DNA from: Enoplolaimus lenunculus
Taxonomy: Eukaryota; Nematoda; Enoplea; Enoplida; Thoracostomopsidae
Assembly (NCBI GenBank): GCA_030248215.1
Contig: JASANG010001042.1
Coordinates: 186,001 to 250,000 of the forward strand
DNA length: 64,000 bases
Direction of reading: 5' to 3'
Numbering within the stretch: the first letter of the stretch is position 1; every line of letters begins with the position of its first letter. The notes beneath the pieces are model-generated. The model had not been told where the DNA came from. It did not search any database and saw only the letters and a list, made by a program, of their open reading frames with translations. This document shows, piece by piece, positions 20,240 to 32,066 of this stretch. The translations under genes and the position numbers were made by a program.

Positions 20240-23200
20240 TCAGGCTTAGCGTTGTCGCAATCGGGTTTCGTTAGTAGAACGTAGTTGGATTTGCTGAGCA
20301 TTCGCTGAAATATGAAACTGACCATATAAAGTTTAACGATTATACAAGAAAGCTTTATATCAACAAAAACACAACGAATCAAATTGAACTAACGCTATTT
20401 GATTGCTTTATTTAAAAAGTTATATATAACCATAGATTCAGTGACGAGTCTAGAGTTGCAATTATTAGAAGGGGGCAGGAAGGAACGCCACCCCCATAGA
20501 GCTCCCTTCCCCCCTCAGCGAATTAAACGATAAACTTATTTTGAGTGCTAATAAAATTCTAAGATTAATTCTATAGTCTTTTTAAAATCCTTCCAACCTT
20601 CTCTACTAGCAATTTCTAGCTACAGCTTTGAACCTATGTAGTTTTCACTTCTGCAAATTAATTTAGAGTCGTTAACTATATGCTAAATAGTTATTATGTA
20701 GTAGACCGCGCATATTTACCAAAAATTAATTTTCGCATTAATTTATCTGCTCGGTTTTGCGTTATTCGCAGTTTTATCAGCAGCATCAATAATCGCTAAT
20801 AAAATTAACTTACAGCTCGTAGTGCATCAAGAATGAAAATAAATGGTTAAAACTAGTTGAAATGATAACAAAAAATTGTTGTTTTGGCGTGTTTCCGATC
20901 CGGCAGCCCGTAAGCCAAGTGGCACTCAAAAATTAAGGCCTAATTTCAAAATTTAATCGTCAAAACAAAGCTGAATTGATTTAAATATTGCGATAATGTA
21001 TTTAATTCGGAGGTAATAAATTTTCTAACCAAAAATATACACTCTAGAACTTAATTCGGTGTCAAGAGAATGAAATATGATGATGGGAATTTAAATTTAG
21101 CATAAGCATAATCCATGTAGCATACCTGTATAGACCCAAGGTGTAAGATTATCCAACTAAATTGACAACGAAAGATTCTAGTCGACGTTACCTGCTGGGA
21201 AATAGGCTACCTCCAAAGTCATCAATGATACTCCAATCAACCAAAAAGATTTATGAGCTAAAAAACGTATCTTCGACAATTCGTCGCCCAAAATCTTGTC
21301 GACCAATAGTGTCGTAAAGCGTTTAAATAAATCTAAGCATAATCCTAAGCGTAATCCTAAGTCTAAACGTAAACATAATGATGAACTGCGAATTGTTGAT
21401 TCGATGAAATTTCAGATTACAAGTTATCGGGCAACGAGTTGTCGGGACACGAAGTGTCGTGATACCGAGCAAAGTGATAAATACATGTTCTGGTTTCAAC
21501 TGGCATTCAGCCAAAAATCATTCAGTTAAATCAAAACAGGCCAGCGAAAGATTTAGAAATTGCTCATGGGGTTAGTCCGCAAAGTGCATAACAGGTGTAA
21601 AAAGCTCGTGAACAAGCCGAATGAGAAGCGAACCACAATTTTAGTAGTAATTGTGAACAATTTTGTAATAGTTTTAAGCCGACTTGGATTTGCCAGTAAA
21701 CTTAAATAACTTACATTACAATACTGCAAAACAAACGTAGATATTAAATATTAAATTAAGAGTGTTTATAGAAATATTATTTACATTTTCGTACACTAAA
21801 TATCTTTTTAACCTCCCTAACAAAATTCCAACGTATCGGTTACATCCCGCTTAGCGATTAATTATAGAACCTTCACGTTTGTATCACAGGCATCGCCAAA
21901 GGAATTTCAATTAAAGTTTGTTTATTACCTCAACTGAATGAAAAGCTTGTAAACATTCTGACAGAAAAAATGCAATATAGTACGCACAAAGTGCCACCCA
22001 ACTCTAAATACTAAAAGTTTAGTTTGTTTACACGTCGCAATGTTTTTGCAGCTGCGTTTGCCTGCAGTTTACGCGTATATATTTAGCTATTAATAGATGG
22101 ATCATGGGCGTAGAAAAATCATTCTTTATGGTGAAAAACGTTGACTTGTATGACCTGCAACGAGTTTAGCTTGTCTTTGAAATATACCTACCTTTGACAG
22201 AACGATAGTTAAATTTGATATTTTAGAAATCATTAAAAAAAATTCGGCTGACCCATAGCCAGTTTAACACAGAGGCGAACCTAGAAATTTGGATTGGGGC
22301 GGGCCACATGCTGTCAGGTTCGTGCCTTAGGTGTCAACCTTAAAGTGAACTTATAACCCTTTAGCAGTGTCCTATCTAAATTTTCTGGCGTGATATATGA
22401 GAATGGTCACGCTTTCCTAATTGTGTAACGGTGAAACTAAAGCAGAATTTTTATTATCTTTAGCTTTGAGCTGATTAACTTGGGGAATTTGACGATGACG
22501 TCTTTCTTTGAACACCGCAGCGGGCAAATTTTTTCCAAAATTGAATAATTAATAACTAACGAGCGAAGCGAGCGCGAAGCTAAGCGTAATTTTTGTATCT
22601 AATGTCTATTATAAACACACGAATTTATTCCGATTGGGGAGCCGTGCCCCCCCCCCGACCCACCCCCTCTCGGTACGCCCTTTTTTCAACATGCTAGAGG
22701 GGTACTATAAAACTTTTCAAGACAGCATTGAAGCGTTATGTGAATGCTTCAAAAATTATACGATATTTGCCTAAATATACACAATTAGGTTGTAACGAGA
22801 ACCAGAATTATCTTTCGATAGAGTATCACACATCGGTAACAGTTTTTTTCGCTATCGAGCGTAGCGAGAAAGGAAATGAACGACTCGTAGGCGACAGTGG
22901 GTTAATGCTAAACCTGGTGTGAATAGTTGTTATCATGATTCTCGCAGTTTCGGGGCAGAGCGTAGACAGGATAGATTTTAGTTCGGCATGGCATACTTTA
23001 GTATATCAATTTTGTGCATACGCGTGTCATCGAGCGAGATACCATTATTTGACTTTGCAGGTTATTCTGGAGTCTGTAAAAATGTGTTTTTCGAGTCCAT
23101 ATAGGATTTTCAAGCGATGCTGTATCATCTTACCCCTCAATGCTCGGGCATATGTTTTGGTGGTATGTATATAGCAGCATTATCAACAAATACGGATAAC

Positions 23201-23380
23201 AACAGTATTGCTGATAAATTTCCTTTTAATCCTTAACAACAACAACAACAACAACTGTCAATGGTTCACTGACTTAATAAATCATCACGCATCTGTTTTA
23301 AATTTAAGAGAAGTTGGCAATTTTAAATTTTTTGTTTAATAGAAATTTGGATGAATTGAGAATCGAAAATATATTATTGC
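20240..23380. other. Intergenic, no gene seen
   Basis: AT-rich sequence. It holds GCGAAGC-rich pieces (CTAACGAGCGAAGCGAGCGCG at 22556-22576) of the kind common in invertebrate interspersed repeats. There is also a CCCCCCCCCCGACCCACCCCC tract near 22650 and an (AAC)n run at 23235-23256. I found no credible exon. Confidence 0.5.
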
Positions 23381-23398
23381 ATTGGATATTACAAGTTG

Positions 23399-23633
23399 GG
23401 CTCATGCATAGAACAGGGCCGGATCGTTTTTTTCGGAGGGGTTATAATAGAGTCACTTTAAGCTTTAGATTAATTTTTTTGCATAGGCTTTGACTTAGGT
23501 TTAGGCTTAGGAAGAGGCTCATCCATACGCTTAGGCTTAGGCTTAGGAAGAGGCTCATCCATACGCTTAGGCTTAGGCTTAGGCTTAGGAATATGCGTAT
23601 ACTACTGTTCCGGTCCTGTTCTATACATGGGCC
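23399..23633 (+). mobile_element. TTAGGC-core MITE, family A variant (complete, 8-bp TSD)
   Basis: From GGCTCATGCATAGAACAGGG to CCTGTTCTATACATGGGCC. The flanks ACAAGTTG and ACAAGTAG are an 8-bp duplication with one mismatch. Both ends here carry the same AGAACAGGGCCGGA motif, so the inverted repeat is longer than in other A copies. The core repeats the block GGAAGAGGCTCATCCATACGC twice between TTAGGC runs. Confidence 0.85.
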
Positions 23634-24039
23634 ACAAGTAGTATCATTCACAACAACGTAGTCTCGGAGGATTGGGTGCTAATCCATTTGAGATTTTTGT
23701 CCAGTAAAAAACTTCTTCAGTTGGTAACGCAAGAAACGTTCTTAGAAATTATTCATGGATTGTGATTTTTTAAGTCATGGTTTACGCTCTTGGATTTCTA
23801 CACTGGATGTATAAAGACAACTCATTTGCTAATAAGCCGGTGCAAACAGTAAATTGACTAAACCAATAATTTTGGTAGGCCAGCAGCTCAAATATTTCAG
23901 ACGTGACATACCGGTGTTACCTCTCTTTCTACAAGCGAACCAGAATCGTCGACGGTTGCTGAGCCCTAGGCACCACTTGACTTAAGACCCAAAATTTTGC
24001 CTATAGAGCTTCTGATTGTTTTGCACTTTCCACCCCCAT

Positions 24040-24320
24040 TTAAGTAAAGGCTTAGGCTTAGGCTAGCACTTAGGCTAACGTTTAGACTTAGCTAAAGGAC
24101 TAACGATTAGGCAAACGTTTCGGCTTTTGGTAAACCTTTTCCAAAGCTACGCCAAATTTTAAGCCTACGGCTAAGCCTAAGCCTACGGAGCAAATGTACC
24201 AGAGCGTACCTGCCTAATGCAAAAACTCGGTGTAATCTTTCATCTTATTTCGAGTTAATCCGTACCAGTTTATGTATCAAGCATAAGCATAGGTTTAGGC
24301 GTGAGCTTAATTTTGGCGTT
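24040..24320. repeat. Degenerate TTAGGC-like stretch
   Basis: Clusters such as GGCTTAGGCTTAGGCTAGCACTTAGGC and TAAGCCTACGGCTAAGCCTAAGCC face each other in opposite orientations about 110 bases apart. They look like the remains of one or two TTAGGC-core elements that lost their ends. Confidence 0.5.
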
Positions 24321-24805
24321 TCACACGTATTGTCTGCCCCCTAAAAATTAAGAGAAATAGCTTCTTCCGAAACGCTTTGCTATTGGCGGCCTATTTTAGA
24401 CGACGGTAACGTCAATGTTTCATTGGCTAGCCTCGTAATAAATGATCCAGTGATCCGTTTCGATCGTAAACAATGACGCGTTGGGCGTTTCCAAAATATT
24501 TGCCACCTTCAAACACTTGAGGCATCTGAAATTGTAATAAAGTATGGTGGTCAGGAGCGGATCGAGACAAAAATGTAAATACGGTTGACAAGTCATAACA
24601 CAAAGTTGCAATCGAACTTCAAAGCGCATTTCGGTGTTTATTTCACAAATTGTTTGCTCATAACAAAACGGGGATCAGCCAATGAAGTCGCTTTGGATCC
24701 TCCCCTGATTATTGGTTGAAATTGATGTAACCTGTGCTAATCAATGGCGGACCTATAGCGAACAGAAGGCTAAGGTGGCTCACCCTTCTAAAATTTAGGT
24801 CAAGC

Positions 24806-25018
24806 TGCAATGCAAAAAATGGTGAGTCAAATTGACCCACTCTCGAAACAGGTTCTACGGGATTACACAAACTGAGTCAAATTCGACTCCGTCAGAGTCA
24901 AATGTGCGACTCAGTGAGTTGAATTTGACTATGGCGGAGTCAAATTTTGACTCAATTTGTGTAGGCCAGTAGAGCCTATTTCGGAGGGAGTCCATTTGAC
25001 TCAACATTTTTTGCAGTG
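24806..25018. mobile_element. TA-flanked palindromic MITE, GAGTCAAATTTGACTC family (copy 2)
   Basis: From GCAATGCAAAAAATGGTGAGTCAA to TTTGACTCAACATTTTTTGCAGTG, then TA. The inner blocks ACACAAACTGAGTCAAATTC and AATTTGTGTAGGCCAGTAGAG are mirrored. The left CACTG is decayed to GCAATG. Confidence 0.8.
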
Positions 25019-25415
25019 TAGGCATGGGCTTTGCATTCGGCTTATGCTTGGTTTTAGACTTTTATCCTCACGCTGTCTATTGCGCTTTAGGTTTATGAAT
25101 ATGCTTCGACTGCTGTTGCATATCCTAAAACTAAACGCCGAAGTTCTGATGAAATTTTTGTTACATTCTAAGGGTTTTGAAACCATAGTCGGAGGTCAGC
25201 AAATTTTCCCAGAGCCAGGGGTGGCTTAAGTTAAGCAGTTTAAGTGCTATTCAAATAACTAAATTTTAACAATAATTCACGAGTGTTGCCTAAGCTTTCT
25301 GTCAAAGTTTCTTTTGGTTGAATTTCGGCAATTGAAAATACAAATCTAGCTTAGATATATAGAAACAAATTTATTGAAGGCTAAAAATGTAGCAAAAACT
25401 TTACCGGAGCCGGCG

Positions 25416-25943
25416 TTAGGCGATTTTTGGCCGGACCCGGAACCAGGGGCTCTTGAAAGAACGAAACTTAAATAGTGTAACAGCTATTTTGAGTTCGTCG
25501 TACAAGCTATGAACAGCTAATCGGCCAATGCGAGACCTTAGCTTCTCATTCAGTGGTAATTTTGTGATCTGGAACAACAGGAGTTCGCCGGTTTGAAAAC
25601 GTATCGCTAACTGGTAATAGGTGCTATACGCATTTCAAAATACGAACCCAGGCGCCTGGCTGCTTACCCTCAAATCGCCCGATATACACGAATACAGCAC
25701 GCGCAAGTAGGCGCTTGGGGGTATATCAGCGTCTTCAGTGATATCGACTATCCTCGGTCGATACCGCTCAAGTCGCTCCACTACTCGTCGACAAGATCGG
25801 GTCATTTTCCCGTCAAACGATTCAACAAATACCACAACATTGTTCGATTCAATTAATTCGTGAACTCGAGTTTCAACTTCGTTATCTGAGTAGCCAAAAA
25901 ATACCCCTAAGTCGCCGGTTTCGACACTTGCTCCGTTACCCAT
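25416..25943 (-). CDS. Glutaredoxin-like protein, N-myristoylation motif, no active-site CxxC
   Basis: The model has two exons (25668-25943, 25416-25610) joined across a 57-bp intron with donor AGG|GTAAGC and acceptor TTACCAG. Together they encode about 156 residues ending at TAA. The start ATG at 25941-25943 gives MGNGAS, a textbook N-myristoylation signal, so membrane attachment is plausible. Residues 22-90 (VETRVHELIESNNVVVFVES, then RRVVERLERYRPRIVDI) follow the opening helix, strand and second helix-strand of glutaredoxins. Grx-bearing thioredoxin reductases are the closest comparison I know. Where the family has CPYC, this protein has SFDGKMTRSC, so the normal thiol chemistry would be lost. 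The second exon lacks the usual VPxxF cis-proline loop. The family call is from pattern only. A divergent, possibly non-enzymatic relative is the best reading. Confidence 0.35.
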
Positions 25944-26163
25944 GTCCACGGCAAGCGTGGGCGGAAGTGAACTGCCTGTGGGCCGCAGAAATGCCGGGTG
26001 GAACTTTGACTAGTGAGGGTTATCTTTAAATTGAAGGTCAGGGTTTTGTTGATTTAAAAAAATTAAACGATTTTGACTTACACTAATACTGTATTAAAGT
26101 TCTGAAAATTGCCAAAAATGGTGAATCGATGATTGGAACCAAGATACATTCGGATACATTCGT

Positions 26164-26353
26164 GACCAATGTATAGAACAGGGCAACAACTGTAGTATAA
26201 GCATATTTCAAACTTAAGCTTAAGCCTAAAGCCGAAACCTAAGTGTAAGAAAGAATGAGCTTATACCCAAGCCCTAGTAAAAAATATTTTTACGCTTAAG
26301 CTTACTCTTTGACAGACTCACAGATAAACGTTCCGCTCATGTGTTTTACAATG
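26164..26353 (-). mobile_element. TTAGGC-core MITE, family A (decayed)
   Basis: It starts GACCAATGTATAGAACAGGG and ends near CGTTCCGCTCATGTGTTTTACA. The core holds AAGCCTAAAGCCGAAACCTAAG, and the inner block CTTAAGCTTACTCTTTGACAGAC is recognisable. Ends are mutated and no target duplication is clear. Confidence 0.55.
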
Positions 26354-26647
26354 CACCCTGAGTATTTTAGAGGTGGGTTCTACTGATTTTAACGCTGTTA
26401 ATTTTTCCATATACATTTTTTAAATGTCTGAAAGTCATATAAATACGTGTTCAGCAAAGATTTGAAGAATAATTAATATAAGTCTATTAAGCAAATTGTC
26501 AAAGACACACTGTCCGTATGTCGAACACAGATAATTTTGTTTCATTTTAGGCGGGGCAGTAACAAAATATAAATTTCTCTTCTCAGTAGGGCAAAAAAAC
26601 GCAGCTTATCGATTTGTGGACTACGTCGACATACTTTAATAGGTTAT

Positions 26648-26770
26648 AGCAAGAGTGCACGATACAAGAGTATGCAATTCTTGGGGCTCCGCATGGTACA
26701 AAATGTATCACCAGGCGTTGCGTTTTTGTCGACTCTCTCTCCCTGTTTAGAGGGGGGTCGTTGTCACATG
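26648..26770. mobile_element. GAGTGTGCAAC-family MITE fragment
   Basis: AGCAAGAGTGCACGATACAAGAGTATGCAATTC is followed by GGTACAAAATGTATCACCAGG and CGTTGCGTTTTTG. This is the left part of the family whose full copy starts about 100 bases further on. Confidence 0.5.
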
Positions 26771-26867
26771 CAAAACTCTAAATTAAACTATAAGCGGATC
26801 ATTTTTATTGGCGGATACATAAAGTGTCACGGTTCGCACAGGTTGTACCCCCCTCATCACTCTTTAT

Positions 26868-27148
26868 AACAAGAGTGTGCAACGTCGTACATTCTGTGCA
26901 GAAAAGAATGTACCCGGCACGCGTTGCATTTTTCCCTTACCCCCCCTCATTTGGGGGTGTTGAAACCTTGAACGCAAGCAAATACTGTTGCGATACACAG
27001 TGCAAACCTTGTCCGGTTATATTCTTGAATTAAGTTTAGCTGAGTTCTGTGTGCAGTTGACCCCTAACTAAGGGGGGTATGGGCAAACCGCAACGCGCGG
27101 TGCTACTTTTTATGCCACGCGTATTTTTGGCAGTTGCACACTCTTATT
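26868..27148. mobile_element. GAGTGTGCAAC-family MITE (complete)
   Basis: The left end AACAAGAGTGTGCAAC is mirrored by GTTGCACACTCTTATT at the right. Near the left end GTACATTCTGTGCAG..AGAATGTACC forms a small hairpin, followed by CACGCGTTGCATTTTT. Copies with the same order occur at 29418-29710 and 50993-51230. Confidence 0.75.
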
Positions 27149-27149
27149 A

Positions 27150-28260
27150 TCGACTCTTGGTAATAGCAAGAGTGTATTAGACAGTACGAATATGACACTA
27201 AGCGTACAGGACGTGTAGACGCGAACATATTACATAAAATATAGCGTAATTCTAATCAGCTGAAGATGTTGATGTCGTTAATACAGCGGGCCCACCTACT
27301 GAGGACCGCTTGATACTTCAAAGCTGATGTGTATAGATTGAGAAGTGCCATACCCCGCTCACGAACACCACAGTTCAGAAAATGTGTTCGCTGCTCACAA
27401 ATGTTGTTGCAAGTTAAAGTTATTATCAAAAATGCATTTAGGACACTTGAAAATAATAATAATTCAACAAAATCGGTTTATCGCATTCAAACTTAAAATT
27501 TACATGTGAATCACAAATTGTATTTGTATTAACGCAATCAAATCACTGTATTCTGCTTAAGTATCGGCCAGTAGTCGCAAACAATATTGCCAGAAACAGA
27601 GGCATCTGTACCAGGTTGCTACTGGTTACCCTAGTAGTGATATTTGGTATGGTGGCCGTATTTTAGGTACCGCGATTAAGTGAGAGGGTTCTGAGCTAAA
27701 CAGGCTACTGAAAATTTGAGTCAAGGAAATTTTTAAAAGCACGGAGAAGTAAGTAAACTTTAAATGATTTAAACTTGTGTTACTGTTTTAAAATTTAAGG
27801 GTCCGAAATATTGCTGCGCAGTATATATGCTATGGTTACAAGCATTTTGCTTTGTAGTTTGCACCCTGGCGAAATTTACTCATGGCTACGCCCATTATTA
27901 GGGATCAAAGGTTTAAATGTTATATTGAAGTAGGGAACAATAGGATTTTAGCAAAATTGGTCTAATAGACTTTAATTATATTAGCAGCTTAATTGATTTC
28001 TAACTTTATTTGTATGATATTAGAACATTTTATATCTCCAAACCAGCGGCGAACAAAGGATTTCGTTTCAAGACTACGAGCCTACAAAGATTCAATTTAG
28101 GGCACTTGTTTACTTTTCCACAACTCCAAATTATAAAATAAACATAGGCTTTATGGTGAGGTTAGCCTCCAGCTTAGGGTTAAGAATAGGCACAGTGTTA
28201 ATAGGATAGGCGGAACTTAGGCTTGAGAAAATAATAAAAATGAGGTGGGTGAAAACTTAG
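27150..28260. other. Intergenic, no gene seen
   Basis: AT-rich DNA without a credible exon or a repeat I could delimit. Confidence 0.4.
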
Positions 28261-28528
28261 GTTTCCTATATCAAAACACTAGTCTGGAGCTGGGGATAAA
28301 CAAGTATGCAAGGCCAACAATAACACTTTTGGAGTGATCAATTAAGACCGAATAGAACCATTGGCCCAAGTTAGCTGCAGGGGCCTGACCTGGGAGACAG
28401 AGGCTATTGCTAACGCTTCCGTTTAGAAAGCCATGCGTTCCGCGCAGACAGCCACAACAATAGAAGAACAACGACGCAAATCTTGCGAACGACACGAACT
28501 AGAAGCCAGATGCAATTTTAGTATTAAA

Positions 28529-29290
28529 TTATGTGGAAAATGTATGTCCTACGAGGCTCCAGTAAAGAAAGGTGGTTCGATGTTTTGGCCGTGTTAGATT
28601 TTCCTGACACACAATTACCCGATCATCCGATCGCCCAAAGTTCAGTTGATAATCAGTCTGACAAGCGTACGCAACTGATTGCTGAATCCAATTATGTGTT
28701 TCACTGGATAGCAAAGTATCCCTGTGAAAACGCTGGGATCTAGTAAAATGAAACGCGAGCTGGTGTGTTTTGTACCATGCAAAAAGCGTAGAATACACCT
28801 GTCTATGAAGGCATGATCGATTCTTGGCAAAATTAACTCGCCAACTTACAGCGAGTAAACGCAGACAACCTTTACCATTAAAACTATTTGAAAATTAGTC
28901 ATTTTTCTACACTGATTAAACGCTAGCAGAGTGGTAAAAGTGCGTCATGAAGACGTCCACAATGGCGTGTGACCACGTTATCGCTATATATTGGTGTCGT
29001 GTACTTTGAACAGCAGGCAAAATTTTTCATTAACGTCAAATTCAACAAATTCCATCAATTCACAGCAAAAAATTTAAAGTTGTACTGCACAACCCAAATT
29101 GAATGGAGCTCACGTCACGTGTGAAATTGCTAACTTTTTGATATTGAAGCAAAATTACACGTCTGTCCTATCTTGCACCGCCGCGTGTCCAAGGACACTT
29201 GCCGCAACGGCTCTTCAGCAGTCCGTTCTATTTCTGTCCTCGTGGCAAAAGCTGCAAAGGCACAAAGTTATCTCAACAACATTAGTGATA
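28529..29290 (-). other. Possible exon fragments, unassigned
   Basis: On the minus strand two short open stretches have coding-like codon use. One, at about 28658-28731, follows an AG (GATCCCAG) and includes HNWIQQSVAYACQT. The other, at about 29165-29290, follows CTTTGCAG and includes PLRQVSLDTRRCKIGQTCN. They lie downstream of the disordered exon at 30750-32000 in transcription order and could belong to it. Only the first matches its phase, and I cannot join them with confidence. Confidence 0.2.
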
Positions 29291-29417
29291 TTCACTATCA
29301 AGCGTTTAAAACAATTATTACGCGTATACGCAGTACAAAATCTCGGTGTTCCAGCGTGAAATTGACGGGTGAAATTTTACCAATCCAATCAAGAGTGTAT
29401 GATGTCGTCTTTTTTAC

Positions 29418-29710
29418 AAGAGTAAGCAACTGGGTACATTCTGTGTACAAAAAATGTATACCATTAGCACACGTTACGTTTATGGCCTACCTTCAGTTAC
29501 AAGAAGGTGGCTACTTTACCGATTTCATCGATTTTACACGTTGAAATGCTCCAACTGTAAACTTACTTAGAGTATACTTTTAAAAAGCATGCGGATTCTA
29601 CGTTTTAAATATCAACTACCCGCTCTAAGGGAGCGAGGGTCGCTCAAAAACGCAACGCCCGGTGGTACATTTTGTACAACACAATTTTTGCTGAGTTGCA
29701 TGCTCTTGTT
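29418..29710. mobile_element. GAGTGTGCAAC-family MITE (copy)
   Basis: It starts ACAAGAGTAAGCAACTGGGTACATTCTGTGTAC and ends GAGTTGCATGCTCTTGTT. It abuts the GC-rich hairpin element that follows. Open frames across it are chance. Confidence 0.6.
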
Positions 29711-29890
29711 AGGGTGGCGCTATACTCGTCATGCGATGCCGTCTGTCGCCGTCGGGCGCCGTCCGTCACCCGTACAGCGCCGTCCGTCACCATACGTCAC
29801 CGTGCGGTATCATACGTGAATTACGCACATACGATACCGTACGGCGACGGACGGCGCCGGACGTCAACAAAAGTATAGCGCAACACTAAG
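29709..29890. mobile_element. GC-rich hairpin MITE (complete copy)
   Basis: The ends TTAGGGTGGCGCTATACT and AGTATAGCGCAACACTAA are inverted repeats. The inside is one long imperfect hairpin: GTCCGTCACC..CGTGCGGTATCATACGTG opposite CATACGATACCGTACGGCGACGGACGG. GC content is far above the surroundings. This copy has no 21-bp minisatellite, unlike the one at 5430. Confidence 0.75.
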
Positions 29891-30004
29891 AGTGATCAAC
29901 GATTCTTGATCCAAATCAATTTCGCCGCAGCTGACATCAGCTACAAACACAAAATAATTGTCTCAACAGTTATTCAATATATTGTACTTTTTATGAGTTA
30001 AAGT

Positions 30005-30007
30005 ATA

Positions 30008-30042
<35 letters not shown>
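30005..30042. repeat. (AAT)n microsatellite
   Basis: About ten uninterrupted AAT units. Confidence 0.9.
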
Positions 30043-30043
<1 letters not shown>

Positions 30044-30749
30044 GCTTTAAAGATCTTCTCGTTCATAATGTTGTATAACAGGGCCGTGTTCTTCAACCGG
30101 CCACATACACTCGCAACCGGATGCAACTTTTAACGAATATGGTTCCCAGCATTCTCCAGTGCCGATTCGGCGGCGACTAAAGTGTTCGAGTCGTGTAGTT
30201 TGAACGCAAACTAGGATATCAAACGTGCAACGCTTAAAAAGTTAAAAATTTTAAATTTTTAAGGGAATTTCGTTTCTTTTGCTGGTAACAATTAGAGGTC
30301 TAGGCTGTAAATTGATATAAATACTTAGGCCAAGGTTTAATTTTTGGAGTTATATATGTTTTACGCTTAAATATTCTTGCGACGGAAGTGTCCGAGTCGT
30401 GTGTTTTGAACACAAACCCGGAAGTAAAACGTGCATCGGTAGAAATTTAAAAATTTTAAAATTTACGTGCGTCTCATGGTTTTTTGAGACAGCAATACAG
30501 TAAGCTTAAGCTTTGGTCTAATTTTTAACCTTACACTTTACACTGGCGAGTTTATATAGAAAGTATAGGAACCTTACAACTACGCAAACAGCGTTGAGTG
30601 TCCCAGAGGTTGGCTTGATTTGACATTTCTGCAACATTTCTAACCTTTAGACGATAATTTTTCAGTTGCAACTGCCGAAATCGCTTTATTTTACTGAAGA
30701 AGTGTTTGAGTTACTACAGCTCAACGGACGTTATTTTTCGCATTCTTAC

Positions 30750-32000
30750 CTGTGGATGGGCATTAATTGCAGTTCCATTCTGATATTGATGCTTGCACCG
30801 AGTTTCGACATAAAACGGCGGCGTATACTCAAACTCGTCTGTGTTCATTTGAACTGTTCGCTTAACTGTAGCACATAGTTCTCGATACCTTGACGGGGCG
30901 TTGGATAGAGCTAATTTCGATCCATGTTGAGCTAAATCATCCAAACACTGTTTCGTCTTGGTTGGATATTGGTCTCTGCGCTCGATCTGATTGTCGATTG
31001 TGATTGATTGTTGCATGTTGCGTTGGATAAGATTCTTGGATGTAATTGGCTGTTGACTGGTGTGCGAAATCTGATTTTCAATCGTGACTGGCTGACGAGA
31101 TGTGCCTTCAGTAATGTCAACTGTAATTGGCTGTTCGATGTTGTCGGAAATGTCATCGTCAACTCTGATTAGCTGTTCCGCTGTGTCTTCAGGGGCATCG
31201 TCGATTGCAATTGACTGCTCAGATGTGTTTTTAGTATCGTCGTCGATTCTGATTGGCAGCCGCCGATCATCGTCTGGTGTGTCACTATCGCTGGTTGGCT
31301 GTTGATCCTTGCCGTTTGATTGGTTTAATTCCGCTGCCGATAAGACAGCTGCGTCGTCATTTGACAGCGCAGGGCGCGTTGTTAAAACGTACGCTGCCGG
31401 CTGATAATTGGCCTGATTGTGGTCATGGATTGAACTCAATGCTGGTGAGTCATTTTGAAGAGTTTCATCATGTAACCTGGTTCGAATGCGGTCGAAATTA
31501 GGTTTAGGCTCTGACTTAGGCTGATCTGTTGCGTTTGGTGAACGTCCGCGGGTGGTTTTACGATGCTGTTGATGGTTTCGATTGTTTTCATGTCGAATGC
31601 GATTCGAATAATGACTGCTTTTCGATGGAGTGCGACTGGAATATCGAGATTGGGTGGATGATTTTGATATCAGAGTTTTGTTCGATTTTGAATATTTTGA
31701 AAGTCTGGCGGATGTTGCTGATAGCTGTACCACTGATAGGCGGCTTCGAGTCTTTTGTTGCTGGCGACGGTTCGAAATGAACCTGGATCTTGTGTGTTCT
31801 GGTAAGGCTGTCGTGGCATCCAAGGCCCTGCTTGTTTGTAACGCTTGGGAAGTATGGCTGGTTATTACGCAACCACGCTCAAGATGAGGGGGTACGGTGG
31901 TAGACAAAGTCTGAAATTCGGTGTATTTGTCCACTGATGGTGTTGGACTGCTTTGGCATATTGTTGACATAGATAGTAGAACCATTGTTGCCTTGAAGAT
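30750..32000 (-). CDS. Long exon: disordered repeat region then a cysteine block (secreted cytokine-like?)
   Basis: An open 417-codon exon bounded by acceptor AAATTTCAG (ends 32001) and donor CCACAG|GTAAGA (30749), both phase 0. A 66-bp intron (GTGAGT to TTTCAG, 32001-32066) seems to separate it from a small upstream exon ending ..KEGID. Most of the product is low-complexity and rich in Ser, Thr, Gln, Asp and Arg, with basic SKSSTQSR-like patches. Residues about 235-340 hold a degenerate repeat of roughly 16-18 residues around xxQPITIDDD (EQSIAIDD, EQLIRVDD, EQPITVD, RQPVTIE, QQPITSK, QQSITID). The C-terminal part has LCATVKRTVQMN and then FEYTPPFYVETRCKH. This C..x(25)..C block with Tyr-Pro-Pro and Glu before the Cys is reminiscent of the start of nematode IL-17-like cystine-knot cytokines. 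That resemblance is from memory and weak. Start codon and 3' exons are not established. Confidence 0.5.
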
Positions 32001-32066
32001 CTGAAATTTGCTTAAGAAATATTTGACCCTGATGTATAGTAAGGATTCAGAATTTTTTGGACTCAC
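32001..32066 (-). other. Candidate 66-bp intron
   Basis: Minus-strand GTGAGTCC..TTTCAG with conserved ends lies between an open stretch ending GGTATAGAC and the long exon at 30750-32000. The reading frame would continue in phase 0. Confidence 0.4.

Noticed and set aside
29173-29544. 123-codon plus-strand frame
   Set aside because: Its second half runs into a GAGTGTGCAAC-family MITE; the first half is helix-rich but has no supporting motif or splice site.
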